Positions 11,403 to 24,164 of a stretch of 64,000 bases of DNA are shown here, piece after piece. How positions within the stretch are numbered: the first letter of the stretch is position 1; each line of letters starts with the position of its first letter. The translations under genes were made by a program, and so were the position numbers. The stretch spans positions 9,561,576 to 9,625,575 of the forward strand of contig JALMQS010000681.1 in NCBI GenBank assembly GCA_024734495.1, written 5' to 3'. The notes under the pieces are model-generated. The model saw only the letters and a program-made list of their open reading frames with translations. It did not search any database and was not told where the DNA came from. Origin of the DNA: Forficula auricularia (taxonomy: Eukaryota > Arthropoda > Insecta > Dermaptera > Forficulidae).

Positions 11403-14400
11403 GAAAAAATATCATCTAGATCAGTATTTCCTAATCTTTTCCATTCCCCTATGACCAAGCAAACTATGTGTCTTTACCCCCTGTTAAAAAATTATCAGAA
11501 AATAAAACTAAAAAGTTATTAGAATTATTGATTGTTTACCATTTGTTTTTCTACTAAAAATTCTCACTGTTCTTACAGTTTCAATTTGTAAAATATTGAT
11601 CGTGTAATTACTATTTAAATATTAAAATTAAATTGAGTTAAGAACTTGAAATTTGGCAAGGTTATTTTTACGAGTTACTACGAAACCTTTTTAAAAATTC
11701 AAATCTTAAACAGGTAAAACATACCTCTTAAAACACCGTTTCATTTTAAGATATTAGAATTTTCCAGAGCTACTGTGGCTAGAAACTTGAAATTTTGTTT
11801 GGAGGTTACTTTTCCGACTCTTACTTCTTAGCTGTTTTGCCACCAGTTTCTAATAAAATTATATCCACTCTCAGCGAAATAGCATTTTAATTTGTTTTTA
11901 ATATTGCATTTATTGTAATAAGAGAATGAATGATGCTCGGGGCACATCACAAGTACTTTTATATATATAATAAATGTAAAATTCATTGGCGCACTGCCTG
12001 AAGCTTTTTAAGCTTTTTACTCTGCCAATGGCTGTCAGTCAATAGAACTTATTTATCGAGACACCCATTTGCAATTAATAACAAACATTGTTTTCTTCAA
12101 ATGGATATAAATTTCGATAAATAATGGAAAAAGAGACAAATAATTTCTAATTGAAAATGCCCTCTGTTCGCTTTGGCGTAAAATTCCAAAGCCAACGCAA
12201 CGTCAGCAAATCCAACTATAAATCCAAGCTCTTGAAAGCTCTCTTAAGTCATAAAGATATAATATCCCGTCCGGAGAACAATACAAATCGGAGAGTGATT
12301 TCTACACGGCTTAGCTGTAAAGATAAGATACCGATTGAATATGACTCGTTCAATGTATGCTAATCGTTTCGATAACGATCAACATCATTCTTCTCCTTCT
12401 TATTAGCAATGCGATTGCTTCAAACCACTGTGCTTTGTCTTGGCTGGACTTGATGCGTTATGTAAACGCTTTAAAAGAGGTTACAAGGAATGATTAAATA
12501 GATCTAACACACATGATAATTACTCGGGTTGCTCATATGTGAAGCCTGCTAGGTGGGCCGGAGTAGTGAATTCAAAATTTTCATTCATCTTTTTTAGCTC
12601 ATTCGAGTTTAGGAAGGTTTGAAAAAACATTTTCAAGAATGTTGTTTCTGTTCGTCTATTTATTTACTTATCTGTCTGAATTCCGATAACCACGATAATT
12701 CAGCAACCAAAGAATATAAAAAGTCTCTATTCGTCAGGGTTCGAAGAGGAAAATTTCCTCGACCTGAGCGCCAAATCACAGAGACCATGTTACGGTACAC
12801 GGGGCACAAATAAGTTTGCTAGAATATTGATAAGTAAGCAAGTTCTGATCTTCGATAATTTTACAAACCCGAACATTCTGGTTCGCTACTGTCACGTCCT
12901 AGCCCTAGCTCTAGTGCCGAAATATTTTCTAATAAAAAGAACTGATTAAATTTAAAATTTTCTAGCTTGAGAACTTTTAGTATAGTTTAGTTTGCATCAG
13001 GAAAAAAACTATATCAATTATCATTTAATGATATATATGTAGATGAAAGTTATAAATCGTTATCGAATGTTGTAGCTAATGGGCTTAAATTTCACAAAGC
13101 TTCTATTAAAAAACAAACCGCACTACAATGTCAATTTATATAATTCCTGATTATTTCTAAAGTCCAATCAACGTAATCTTCAATTTTAAAAATAATCCTT
13201 TAAAAGACTTTGACGGTTTACAAATCAATATTTCACTTGAATCGGAGTTAAGATTATTTATTTTATTTTATTATAGTACAAATGTATGATAATGAATCTC
13301 CAATTAGGAAATTGCGCGAAATTTTCTTGGATAGTCAACTATTCTTTGTCTATTGTATGTTAGTTCTCCTGATAATAATAATAAATAATAATTAAGCTGC
13401 ATTTGAAAAATTATTTATCTTATTTTGACTTTAGAATAATTGATATATTCAAAAATGTTCGCAATGAAATTAAATAATATACTTCCTCCCAAAAATGTGT
13501 TTTGTGGAAACCCCTAAAATCTATGCAACTAAATTAACAACAAGTCATAGAGGTTGCATTCATAGGATTAAAGTTAGTTTCGTTTTTCTGAATTTTAAAA
13601 TTACACTTTGACACATTGTACAAAAAATATTAATATATAGAGTTTTATATATTCATGTAAGTATAGGCACAGTTAAAGTTTAAATCTTCTTAATGTGTCG
13701 GAGATTCTTATATTATAATCTTAGATTTCTATTAAAAGGGTGATTCTTATTATTAATAAAATATTAATTTGAATTCATTCAAAAAAATGTTGAAACAAAA
13801 CGAATTCTAAAATTTAAAAACAATTTGATAAAGTTTTCTAAAAGGGTGGGTACGGTTATTTAAATAAAAAAACCACGTGTACAGAATAGAGTTTTTACCT
13901 AATAATCTACTTGACCTTAAACACGGTAATGGACAAAGAAGTGCACATTTGCAAATTCCCTACTTAATCAGATTCATATTCATATCAGAAATTATTATTA
14001 TTATTATTATTTATTTATTGTATATATAGAATTAACAGAATTCAATACAAGGATTGAGATATCAGAAATTAAAACACACTTCTGGACAGGTTAAAAAGCT
14101 GAAATCTCTTATGCTTATGACTTATGACATCAAACTTATGGAAAAATTTTAAATATTGAAGTCTTGGATCGAAGCTTGGGAGTGGAATTGAAATCCAAAA
14201 GAATTATATTTATCTCTAAAGTAATAAGTTCCAAGCAAATAAAGTTTGAAACTTAAATTTTGTATCAGTAAAAAACGTCCATAGTGGTTCAAGTCAGATT
14301 TACGGGGTCCAAAATATGGAGGAGGCAGTTTCGAAAATATTAAAATTATCAAATCTCCAAGCTCAGTAAACTTAGAAAAACTCTTTATCAAGTTGATTGG

Positions 14401-14416
14401 AAGAAGAGGTGAAAGC
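11403..14416. other. Intronic DNA, no gene seen
   Basis: A hAT-like start (CAGTATTTCCTAATC, near 11422) has no matching far end. A 70-residue lysine- and serine-rich frame at 12151-12363 has somewhat coding-like composition but no recognised domain or splice sites. A (TTA)n run lies near 13993-14012. A short motif (CTAGGTGGGCCGGAGTAGTGAATTC, 12550-12574) recurs inverted near 22335-22365. Confidence 0.45.
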
Positions 14417-14790
14417 TTTAAGAAAAAAATAAAAACCGACTTCAAAAAATTAAATGCAACAAATAAAATACACTAAAAGGTATAAAATAATTATTATCTT
14501 ATTTAGTTACAACTAAACGACGAAATATTAACATGAAATTACTTTTTGAAGTCGGTACCAAACAAACTATACCTATAAGCGAGCGTACCCGCCAAACGTT
14601 ACTAAGTAAGATCCGTCGAGTGCGATTCATAAAAGGTAGGTATGTTTGGCACCAACTTCAAAAAGTAATTTCATGTTAATATTTCGTCGTTTAGTTGTAA
14701 CTAAATAAGATAATAATTATTTTATACCTTTTAGTGTATTTTATTTGTTGCATTTAATTTTTTGAAGTCGGTTTTTATTTTTTTCTTAAA
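14417..14790. mobile_element. Long-inverted-repeat element (ACCGACTTCAAAAA family)
   Basis: Nearly perfect arms of about 148 bp (14417-14563 and 14642-14790) flank a 78-bp centre. Each arm contains AAAACCGACTTCAAAAAATT and, innermost, TTTTTGAAGTCGGT or its mirror. No open frame is present. The GAAGTCGGTTTTT motif resembles a repeat I recall as common in lepidopteran genomes. No clear target duplication is seen. Confidence 0.8.
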
Positions 14791-14929
14791 AATTATTTTT
14801 ATTTTTCTCTTTTTAGTGATGTTATTAATAGTGATTATATCATCAGAACTTGACCAAATTAATATGACACCATCCCTAAGACACCCCTTTCGGATAAAAA
14901 AAGAACCATCGAAATCGGTTCATAAACAA

Positions 14930-15165
14930 AGAGGTTAGGTCTAAACAAACCTAATAAAAAAGGTTCTAATACCTATGAAAAAAAAAACGAAAAAAAAATG
15001 GGACCAATCGGAAGCTAGACTGGACCCAATGCAAAAAAATTTTTCAAAATCGGTTGACAATTGGCGGAGATATGAGGTAACATAGGCACAAAAAAAAAAA
15101 AAAAAAAAAAAAAAAAATTCAGTCGAATAGAGAACCTCCTCCTTTTTTGAAGTCGGTTAAAAAAG
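14930..15165 (+). repeat. Related GAAGTCGG-type repeat
   Basis: The sequence ends CCTCCTCCTTTTTTGAAGTCGGTT (15136-15159) and contains GGTTGACAATTGGCGGAGATATGAGGTAAC and a long A run (about 15091-15117). It shares the GAAGTCGG end with the inverted repeat just upstream. The two may be parts of one composite element covering 14417-15165. Confidence 0.6.
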
Positions 15166-16599
15166 AAAATGCAAATATTTTATTTTATTATTTTTCTATA
15201 AGACTTGGTCCAAGAAGCAACGTATTCAAAATATCTTGAAAAACTAAAAAAAAATAATCTTATATAATCCGACGAATTTTGGCGATTTATTCTCTCTTTA
15301 CGGCTGCCTGATAAATGATCGAAATACTTCCAGTAGTTTTTAAGTAATCCATCCTTAACCATTTTGTATATTATAGAATATAGACTATAAATAATATGAT
15401 AAGGTCATCGCGCGTCGAATTTATCTTTCATTTTTTTCTGGGCAACCTCGCTATAAACATTTTTTAAGTTATAAAATTCAATTCTCATCCATGTTTTGTT
15501 TTCGAGTGTTTTTCTTTGGAACACGTCATCTGTTTTTGACACATCACCTATCTTTGTCTGTGCTTTTGCTACTCTATTTATCTTAAGAATGTCACTAACT
15601 TTTTGTATTTTTTTTTTACTGTCCACTGAGTCTCAAACTTCTCCCAGTGCTCAACGCTCTTCGGTAAGTCTGATCACGTACTAATGGTTATCTCGCAACC
15701 AAAATAAAAAAAAAAAACTTTTCACAGTGGACTAAAATAATCTCGACTCGCGGAGACAAGTCAAGACATACAGACAGACAGACATACGGTGAGAGAGAGG
15801 GAGCAATTGGCAGAAGTATGCAACCTGTTGCTGGTGACCGTGACTTCTCCCGGCCGATATTCTACTGGTACCAGGCCTGAATGACAAGTGGGAGACGAAC
15901 CCGACATCCCAAGATCGTTAATAGGCCGAGGGCCAGTTCCCAGGAGCCAGTTTAATTGGTCATGTTTACCCTTTTTTTTTTATTTTTTTGCTAAGTTCAA
16001 CAATTGCTATGAGGAACACAATTTTTTCCAAAACAATATATTTCCTTCAAAGCATAAACAAAAAAATATACACTACCCTATGGAAAGCAAAGAAAGAATG
16101 TAAGAAAAGAAATATTATTATTATTTTACATTTCTCATATAGTTAGAATATAAATATTTCTGGAGACTTATATATGCAGTACCTATCGCGCTTTCTTGAT
16201 GTGGACGTTAGGGGCAGGAAATATGATTCTTTAAAAGATTATTGAAGAACCAGGTGCATCCTGCTGGGAGCTTATCAAAATGTTTTCGGACTTGGGAAGG
16301 TTAAATCATAATATTGTCGTCATAATAAGAAAACTGCCTATCTCCATTTTTAAAAACTTTACAAGGAGAGAAGAAAAACTATTTCTTTACGTCCTTTCTC
16401 AAGTCTGATATAGGCATATTTATTTCTATGGTACGTTTTAAAACTAACCGGCATAATTATGAAAGATTTCAATTTTCAGATGGTAATAGATTCAAATTTT
16501 CTTAGAAAATCATAAGATGGTGTCATCTATTAAATCCGATGAAATTAATTATTTTTAACTATGTATATGTCAGATGGGTTGTTTTTCACCTCCTCGGGG
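15166..16599. other. No gene seen
   Basis: A good donor-like GTAAGT at 15664 follows a CT-rich stretch, but the short segment before it (ESQTSPSAQRSS) does not match a formin. A (TTA)n run lies near 16116-16125. The rest is AT-rich. Confidence 0.4.
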
Positions 16600-16845
16600 T
16601 ATAATTGATCTTCTTCTTCTTCAAGTCCCTTACTCGATTCGGAACGTCAGCGATTACTATGGAGAGTATCCTCTGCATTGTAATTTTCCTGGAGAAATTT
16701 TCAAAAGGGGTGCTTTCCCACTGCCTTCCTTGAAGGTATCAGATTATAGCCGGTCAAATATTTACAGCTAGTCGGGCTTGAACCCGTGCTAGCTTGATTA
16801 GAAGGCATGTTCTATAACCACTCGGTCAACCTGACTCCTGTATAA
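16600..16845 (-). mobile_element. tRNA-derived SINE (minus strand)
   Basis: Read on the minus strand it starts GGAGTCAGGTTGACCGAGTGG (A box, 16818-16829 complement) and has GGGTTCAAGCCC (B box, 16774-16785 complement) inside a CGGG/CCCG T-arm stem. The acceptor arms do not pair, so it is not a functional tRNA. The following body of about 150 bases ends in a GAAGAAGAAGAAG simple tail near 16613-16626, as in a tRNA-headed SINE. The boundary at the tail end is approximate. Confidence 0.7.
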
Positions 16846-17519
16846 TTTGATACATAGGCAAATTTATTCAAGGATCGTCTAGATGGTTTTATAACAGATA
16901 GCAAAAAGTAGAGATTAGACAGATTTCTCATTAAGGCGACGATATGTCAAAGTGTTTTTCGTGCATTTTTTTGTTCGGACTATTTCGCTGTGAAAGTATA
17001 CCAGTGAGGCCATAATTTTATTTTTATTAGTAAAGTTAAATAAGATAGGATGCACCTGGACCCTGCAAGATACTTGTAAAAATGACAAAAAGTCAAAGTA
17101 CGTTTCGTGGATTCCGCAAATTTATCTTTCACTGGTCTTATTATTAGTATAGATAAATATAGGTATAATATAGATAAGATAGATTTAGTAATGTCGAAGT
17201 TTTAGGTAAGTTAGAGAAAAGATAAAGCGTCCCTTTAAACCAGTGGTTTCCAACTAAGGGTCCACGAAAGACTCGGAAGTGGTCCACAATTCATATTTAA
17301 AGTCAAAATAGCCAAGTAAAGTACACTCAATAGCATAAAAACGGTACTTAAATTTTATTAGTTTTTTTTATAATTTAATTCTAAAATATTCATTTTTGAG
17401 AATAGATATAGATTTATTTCATTCATTCATTGCCCTTTGGGCTTTAAAATAAATAGATCTATGTAACTATATAAAGCTAATGATTTTTTATTTTTCATTT
17501 ATATCAATATCATTTTATG
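16846..17519. other. Mostly unique AT-rich DNA with a hAT-like end
   Basis: CAGTGGTTTCCAACTAAGGG at 17241 looks like one end of a hAT element, but I could not find its partner or a target duplication. No gene is seen. Confidence 0.4.
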
Positions 17520-18526
17520 ATTATTTATATATGTGAGAGTATTGCATTCCTCTCCCAAGGTTTCGACAGTTTTAAGGCTTCTATCTCCACGATTTTAAAA
17601 GCTACTTTCTCTTTGTCCATTATCAGTGAAATCATACGATATTCACCATTTCATTCTCAAAAAAAGAATATTTTATCTCATACAATTACTATCTGGACGA
17701 TACTTCTTATTGCATTAGGTAACTTCCATCAAAGACCTTGGTGTCACCTTTGACTCAAAGCTCACGTTTAATGAACATATTAATCATGTGGTTAGTAAAG
17801 CTAACCGAACTTGGGGGTTCATATTTCGCAACACTAAAGCTTTTAGGAGCCCCAATTGTATCAGATACCTATACATAAGTTTGATTAAATCTGTCGTAAT
17901 GTATGCTTCAACAATCTGGAGACCGAATCAAAAAACCAACATAGCTAGACTTGAAAGAATTCAGCATAAAGTTTTGAGACATCTAGCGTCTCTCTCTGGT
18001 AGCCCTATGTCTAGATACGATCATGACTACTCGAAAATCGCTGAAACTTTCGACATGTCAACTATTCTTTCGTCTATGATTGCTTCCGACAACTTATTCA
18101 CTTTTAAAATTATGTCTGATACCATTCGTTGTCCTGAGCTTAGAATTCTTTTTCCACTGAACAATCCTTCGTACCCACTACGACATAATCAACCATTCTA
18201 TCCACCAGTTCCATTTACACGTCATTCCGAAACCAACCCTATTTATAGATTAAGCATCGCTTATAACGCCCTTTCCCAAAAAACATGCGTTTTGAATTTT
18301 ACTATAGATACCAACAGAATGTCTAGAATTATAAAAATAAACACACTTTCATATATTTAAATACTCACTATCATAATTATTATATCTGATTTACTCTGTA
18401 TTATTGTTTATTATTTGTATGTTTAACTTTATTGTTTTTTTCTCTACTTTTTACTAAGTAGTGTTTCTTTGTATTACTTTTTGTAATGTTTTTAAAGGCA
18501 CATGCCGTTGAAATAAATAAATAAAA
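17520..18526 (+). mobile_element. 5'-truncated LINE, C-terminal end of the reverse-transcriptase ORF
   Basis: The frame from about 17719 reads KDLGVTFDSKLTFNEHI and then LIKSVVMYASTIWRP, the segment after the reverse-transcriptase catalytic core in Jockey/CR1-like LINEs. A one-base frameshift separates it from earlier readable sequence (ISFSKKEYF, near 17640). The C-terminal frame is intact from 17788 to the stop at 18358-18360. The tail is (AAAT)n at 18511-18526. The catalytic motifs lie 5' of the truncation, so it is inactive. It is only distantly related to the LINE at 34 kb. Confidence 0.85.
17788..18360 (+). pseudogene. LINE reverse transcriptase C-terminal fragment
   Basis: This 190-residue open frame is the downstream thumb/C-terminal region of a non-LTR retrotransposon polyprotein. 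It has the R-x-E-x-IQHKVLRHL pattern that follows the polymerase core. No endonuclease or YADD catalytic motif is included because the copy is 5'-truncated. It would not be translated as a host gene. No similar fragment of exactly this family was noticed elsewhere in the window. Confidence 0.8.
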
Positions 18527-19359
18527 CGAAAATATTCTTAAGAGATGAATACTAGATTTAAAACCCCAAAAAAGGACGGTTTTATGGTTCCAAGGGACCA
18601 AAATTCTTTCAACTATTTATTTTAAAATTTTAACTCCAAATATGTAATGTTTTGAACAATAACTAAGAAAAAGTCGGGAAGAAGTTCATGTTTTTTTATA
18701 AATTTTCTTCAAGATTGCGTGCACCATCATTTTTATTAAATAACTAAGCGAGTTCTTCTATATAATTATTTGATTTTTCATTCAATCTATTGTTACTATT
18801 TTTCTACTAAGAAAAAATTAACTACTATTAATGAAAATCTACAGTTAACCAAATTTTCAAAGTATAAAAAAAGGAGAACTCAGTCATCCATGAAAGAGTA
18901 AGAAAAAATTCATGAAATTCCCGAGGCGGGCATTTAATTCTCCCACATACCCACACTTAAGTAAAAACATTGGGACAATTATTACCCAGGGATGCTTATC
19001 TTGATTAAATTTAATAAATAAATCATACTATACTTTCAAGAGGCGCCAATAATCTAGCCTGGCACATAAGTCATGAATCCCGCTCTGCACTACAAATTGT
19101 TATTGATTTCTATAATTAGGCAAGCTTGTGTAATGATAAAGATATTGTGTTTATATTTATTATTTATTTATTTTTTACTTATTTATTGAAATAACTTCGT
19201 TCAGAAAAAAGAGTCTACCCAAGTTGATCTTAACAAGCAACGACATCAATAATCTCTAAAAAGAGTAAAGTTTTACTCGCGAATGAGCTGTACTTTTGAA
19301 TTCCCTTCTGCAAATAGATCAATGAATTATTGGGAATATTACGAGATGCTAATTTCTAG
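18527..19359. other. No gene seen
   Basis: This is AT-rich DNA between two LINE fragments, with a (TTTA)n-rich patch near 19156-19190. Nothing is supported. Confidence 0.4.
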
Positions 19360-19600
19360 CACTAGACATCACCATCATCAAGAATACACTTCCAAGACTA
19401 GTTTGACGCAACCGCCCTCTATTTACTTCTATACCATGTCAACTCTTTCACTAAAAGTCCCATTTCCCTTATCTTTCATTATCTGGATAATTTCCTTACC
19501 ACTTTCTTTCTTATTTCACCCTCTAAAATATTCATTAGCAATCCCCCGTGTTTTAATGTGTGGTATGTCACTAAATATTATAGGAGAAGGTAACGATAAT
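19360..19600 (-). mobile_element. LINE 3'-end fragment (family with GRGRPR tail)
   Basis: It aligns by eye with 56226-56450 on the same strand. Shared blocks include CCAAGACTAGTTTGACGCAACC, CCATGTCAACTCTTT, ATCTTTCATTATCTGG and AGCAATCCCCCGTGTT. It is heavily mutated and has no coding capacity. A third copy is at 38888-39280. Confidence 0.7.
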
Positions 19601-21671
19601 TCACCGCAGTGAACACCTTATCTTTGGAGAGAACCTTTTCTATGGTATCTCAATTAGCAAGTTATTAATAATATTCTCTAAAGTAATCGCTAATGATTAA
19701 AAGATTAAATATGGCAGATAAAAAACAAGAATGTGATTAAAATAAAGCTATTCTGGTATTAGGGTGGAAAAAACACCACAATAATTTTGGAAGTAAAATA
19801 TCTAAGCTTTGGAACTTTGAAAGCAGATTTCCTGTCTGAGCTATAAAAATACGGATATGGACTCACATATATCCTTAAAAGCCACAGTTCCGGTGTTGAC
19901 GTAGACGAAAATTTCGATATATATTAATCTCTTTAGTTTTAAATAAATTTAGGAAAGTAATAGGAATTAAATCAAAGATTGTCTTTTGCTTATGAATAAT
20001 TTCATTTAAAAAGTTAACTTGCCTAGAGGTGTAGATTTTACAAGAGTAAATCTAAGGAGGTGTATTTTGTTTGAGGAAAGTGGTATATTTATTAGATTTC
20101 TTAAAAATTGAAAAGGTATTTTAGCAAAAAAATTTCAACTAAAATGCCATTTTAATTTCTAGGAAAGCTATTTTACGGTCAATTAAATAAAAAATTTCAT
20201 GACCTGGTACTCTTTCTACAATTCTGGTGACTTGGCAATTTTTTTATCTACAAACCGTTTGAGATAAAATAACAAAACATAGCCCAATAACCAAATTATA
20301 TATTTTGTGCCAAATTTCAGCTCTTTTTGTTATTTTCTTAATTATTCTTCTGGAAATTTTGATGATACCAAGTCCAATATCACATTAGAACTTCCTTTTA
20401 AAAATAAAGAAATTTTGGCATCAGAATTTACTTTTTACGAGCTTCCTTCCTTTAGTTGTCTTGTCCACAATTTTGAATGAATTCAACACTCAGGAGCTTC
20501 GAATATTTTTATTTTTGTAATATTGTTTATTTCCCTAAAGAATACTATAAATAAATATGAAGAAAAATCATATTTAAGACATTTTTTCTGTCTGTTTGAA
20601 ATCCAATACTACCAAGCATAACTCATAGACGAGAATGCTTAGAAAAATCCTCCTAGCTCTAAAATGATTGTATTCTCAAAACTAATAATTTATTACATTT
20701 CGAGTTTTCTAGCTTCAGAATTTCTTGTTCAAAATCACAGATAATCAACAAAAAAATATCCTATTATTATATAAGGAGGTAATGAACGATTGTAGCTAAT
20801 AAGCTGAATTTCAACGCATAAATAGAGTTAATAAACTTGCCATCTGTCTAAACTTCATATTTTCTATCTCAAACCGTTTCCTGACATGTCACGAAAATTT
20901 GAGAAAATTTTCTGATTCTTTAAAAAGTTTTCCTTTTCTCTTCTAATAATGTTTGAAATCGTATGTATAGATTAATTTACCCAACGATACAGAACATCCA
21001 ATGGATACAATTAATAAAAGATGAGCTTGCAAGAATTCCTCTTAATCTAAATTACTCTTAATAGAAATGAATAATTTTGTTTTTCTCTTAAGGGGGAGGC
21101 GTGCAAAGGATTCTGTTTAATAATATTTCATTTAACTTATGTTCAATTATCCAATGAACAAGTAAAGAAAAAGAAGGTGTCTTCATCAAAGACACTGATT
21201 TCGACATCCATTTATCTCAATTAATAGTTTCTGTTGACTCATGTCCTTTTTGAGGGTGACTGGAACAGATTCTATTGAGCAGACGAGCAAGTGACATCCA
21301 ATCAAGGGCGTCATAAATCCAAGCAAACAACTTGTAATTACGATACGGTGCAATCATAGCTCTCGATTCTTCTTTTCGAAACGTCTCGGAGAATGGTATT
21401 TCAATGGATGAGAATTCTTAGAAATTCATAACGATAGGAAAAACTAATCATACTTAGGAATTTACATGCTTTTATTTAACATGATTTCTCTGTTTGACTG
21501 TCTGGGTAGAATCTTAAAATCTAATTTTTACAGAGCCAATTTTTTTGAATTATATACCACATACGTATTTGTAATGACAATACAAAATTTCATTTATTCC
21601 AAAAATTAACCCTTAAAAATATATTAGTATTATTTTCTTTTGGGGACGGAATGGTAGATTTTATTGGTAAA
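19601..21671. other. No gene seen
   Basis: This is AT-rich DNA with no recognised repeat or coding segment. Confidence 0.4.
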
Positions 21672-22070
21672 TTGGTCAAAGGATAATGAAAGCTACACAT
21701 TCTGAATAAAATAATTTTTTTTTTTTTTTTTTTTAAGGAGCGCATCGACTGCTAGGGCCATTAGCGCCTCTAAAATAATTTTATATTAGAATGTCATTTA
21801 TCTTCTTAAAAACTGGTGTTTTGAAGGATCTTTACCCTTTCTTCAAAAAAGCCTTTTAACCATTTTTTAACACTAGTCAATCATAAACACTGCGAAAACA
21901 GGCAAAAAGGAGGTGGTTCCTTTTTGACCCTTTTACAATCTGAAGAAGAAGGGGAGATCCTCCGAAACGTTGGCTTTAAAGAGGATGAAACTTTACAATA
22001 ACAAAATATATTATTCTGAATATGTAGTTGTCACTATCCTTGGGATGCCTTTCTAGAAATTCACCATTTA
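21672..22070. mobile_element. Degenerate fold-back element with hammerhead-like core
   Basis: The left part (CAAAGGATAATGAAAGCTACACATTCTGAAT) is mirrored on the right by ATTCTGAATATGTAGTTGTCACTATCCTTGG (about 22013-22043). In between, CTGAAGA, an AGGGG/CCTCC hairpin and GAAACGTT (about 21942-21982) resemble the hammerhead core at 7968. The 5' side is interrupted by the tiny poly(A) insertion at 21719. Confidence 0.6.
21719..21770 (-). mobile_element. Extremely truncated retrotransposon insertion
   Basis: On the minus strand this is 36 bases (starting AGAGGCGCTAATGGCC) followed by a poly(A) run of at least 16. It is flanked by a 12-bp direct repeat TAAAATAATTTT at 21707-21718 and 21771-21782, partly shared with the T run. 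This is the signature of target-primed insertion of only the last 36 bases of a LINE. A related 3' end (GGCCAATGCTAGAGGCG) appears on the minus strand near 47425-47455. Confidence 0.75.
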
Positions 22071-24078
22071 AAAAATATAAAAACTTTAACAAGAAATATC
22101 TATCCAGAACTACTTAACTTTCTACGACTTTTCGTCCTTGCGTTATCGGGAGTATCAGAATTCAGACACACATACAGACATTATTATTATTATTAATATT
22201 AATATTAAGAATCCAGTTTGAGAGACGCACTCGGATGAAAAACAGAATAAAATTATGTTTGAAAATGATTTTTTTCACGTTTCACATATTTCTAAACACG
22301 GATAAGCAAAATAAATAAAAAATAATAATTTCGAGTGAACTCCATACTTCCGGCCCACCTAGCAGACAATGCATGCCGAGACTGTCGCAAATAACAAATA
22401 ATACTATAAACTAATATCCAAATGTAAATTAATTAATTTAAATGACTATGCCAGATCAGTTATAACCGTTTTATTACTCTTTATATAACAAATATATTTT
22501 TCTGCATTTTTCAATCAAAATTTAAAAAGCTCTTCATTTTAACAATACTAATATTTTGGCACTCGCTCTTTCTGATTGAAAACAAAGATGAGATACAGAT
22601 GAACAGACATACAGTTCATTATATAATCATGTTATGATTTTCCTTCGCCTTTCAGATGTCTCTCAATACGAATAATCAAAAAATAAATAACTAAAATTGA
22701 AAATTTTTAAACAAATTTAAATGTATGTATGTTATAGCCTATCAACTATATATGGTAGTTATAGAAAATTTAAAATAATTGAGATAAATTAATGTGCATG
22801 ACATTTTTTAATAAAACCACTTCAATAAAAATCTTATAATTTTTCAAATTCATCACTTAATTTAATCGAGAAATATAGAAATACTTCTGTTAGAAATAAC
22901 ATAGAATAGTAAAATTGATCTTAATTATTTAGACTTAAAATAGTGTAGAAATGAGAGGCCATCGCAGCGATTCCCACTAATGATAAATGAAAGCGTAATT
23001 ATATAAATTAATTAAATAAAAACAAGTATCTACTATTTTTCCATCCAGCCTTTTCGCTAATTGTTAATTATAGTTTTTAATTTGAAGGCTAGCAGATGAA
23101 AACTGGAACATTATTCGATTAGTGATTTTGCTAACCATGTATGTAAATAATGCCAAGGCTGTAGGATTTGGAAAATTAATCCAAATTGGAACCAATTTAT
23201 CCCTTAGTGCATTTGATTCCGATATTTCATTTTTTTCTTCAATATTTGTATTTATTAAGAAACTGATTTTATTAATTAACTGTATTTTGTGATGAGTTAA
23301 ACTTAATTTAAAAAAACATTTTTATAATTTATTATATTTTCGATGTTTTAATACTTAAAATGGTTCATGAGAACAAATCCCATTTCCGGGAAAAAGTAAA
23401 AAACTTTTTCAAAACTATGTATGTTTTTCGCAAATTTTACTGGTTGGTAATAGATAATAGATTCGTCAACAAACGATTGGAGTTAAAAAGCAGAAACTGG
23501 AACCAAGACCCAGTTAGTTAATAGTTTTATCAAAAACAGCTTATTAGCTACAACCTTTTTTCTTCTGCATTTTCATTCAAAAGATTTGAAACTACCAAAA
23601 TCATTTTCGGAAAGTCAAACATTTCAGTACCAGAACTAACTTGACCCATCTTTCGTTCTTGACTTACAAATTCTCAAACACAGTCAGAAAGAAATCATGC
23701 ATGAATATAATTAGCCAGCCCCAAAAATGCTGGGGGAAGAAGGTAAAAATGACGTCAGGGGTCATCATCCCGAACTGCAATTTCAAGCAGAAATAGTGCA
23801 TCCCAGACAGAATAAACAAAGGGAACCATTGAATCAACCTGGCCTTGATGACAAACACGAAAGTACTTAATGGAAATGGGACAGCACGTGTAATAGTTAT
23901 TGTTTAAAAAAATGTCAACAATATCAATCGAAGAAATGGTCAAACCAAAATAAGATTCTTCGGCTTCGGAGCGCTAACTATCGATTAGCATTGATATTTT
24001 CAAATTATTTCATCGGATAGCGCGTGATTTATCGCGTGCCCGGATTTCTATATTCTAAACTAAGGTTAAAGTTAAGAC
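22071..24078. other. No gene seen
   Basis: AT-rich. A (TTA)n run lies near 22180-22205, and a CTAGGTGGGCCGG motif is shared with 12550 (inverted, near 22353). Two overlapping minus-strand frames at 23664-23943 have no recognised domain. Confidence 0.4.
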
Positions 24079-24164
24079 TACACTCACGAGCAAAGAAATG
24101 GAATCACTCTCTTTTCATTAATTTAATGAAATTTCTTCCAGAACTTAAGTGACTTGATTTAAAT

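Noticed and set aside
12151..12363. 70-residue lysine- and serine-rich frame considered as an exon
   Set aside because: No family recognised and no acceptor or donor at suitable positions.
13990..14015. CRISPR-like or regularly spaced repeats
   Set aside because: Only simple TTA and TA microsatellites. No direct repeats with unique spacers anywhere in the window.
15625..15663. Candidate formin micro-exon before a GTAAGT donor
   Set aside because: The translation (ESQTSPSAQRSS) does not resemble the leucine-rich helix expected between the two formin exons.
16770..16840. Functional tRNA gene
   Set aside because: A and B boxes are present but the acceptor arms do not pair. It is better explained as the head of a SINE.
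17241..17450. Complete hAT element starting CAGTGGTTTCCAAC
   Set aside because: No inverted partner end or 8-bp duplication could be found; at most a fragment.
17520..18526. Penelope-type reverse transcriptase linked to the hammerhead elements
   Set aside because: The fragment is the C-terminus of an ordinary LINE with an (AAAT)n tail. No Penelope-type protein was found in the window, so the Penelope link rests on the ribozyme motif alone.
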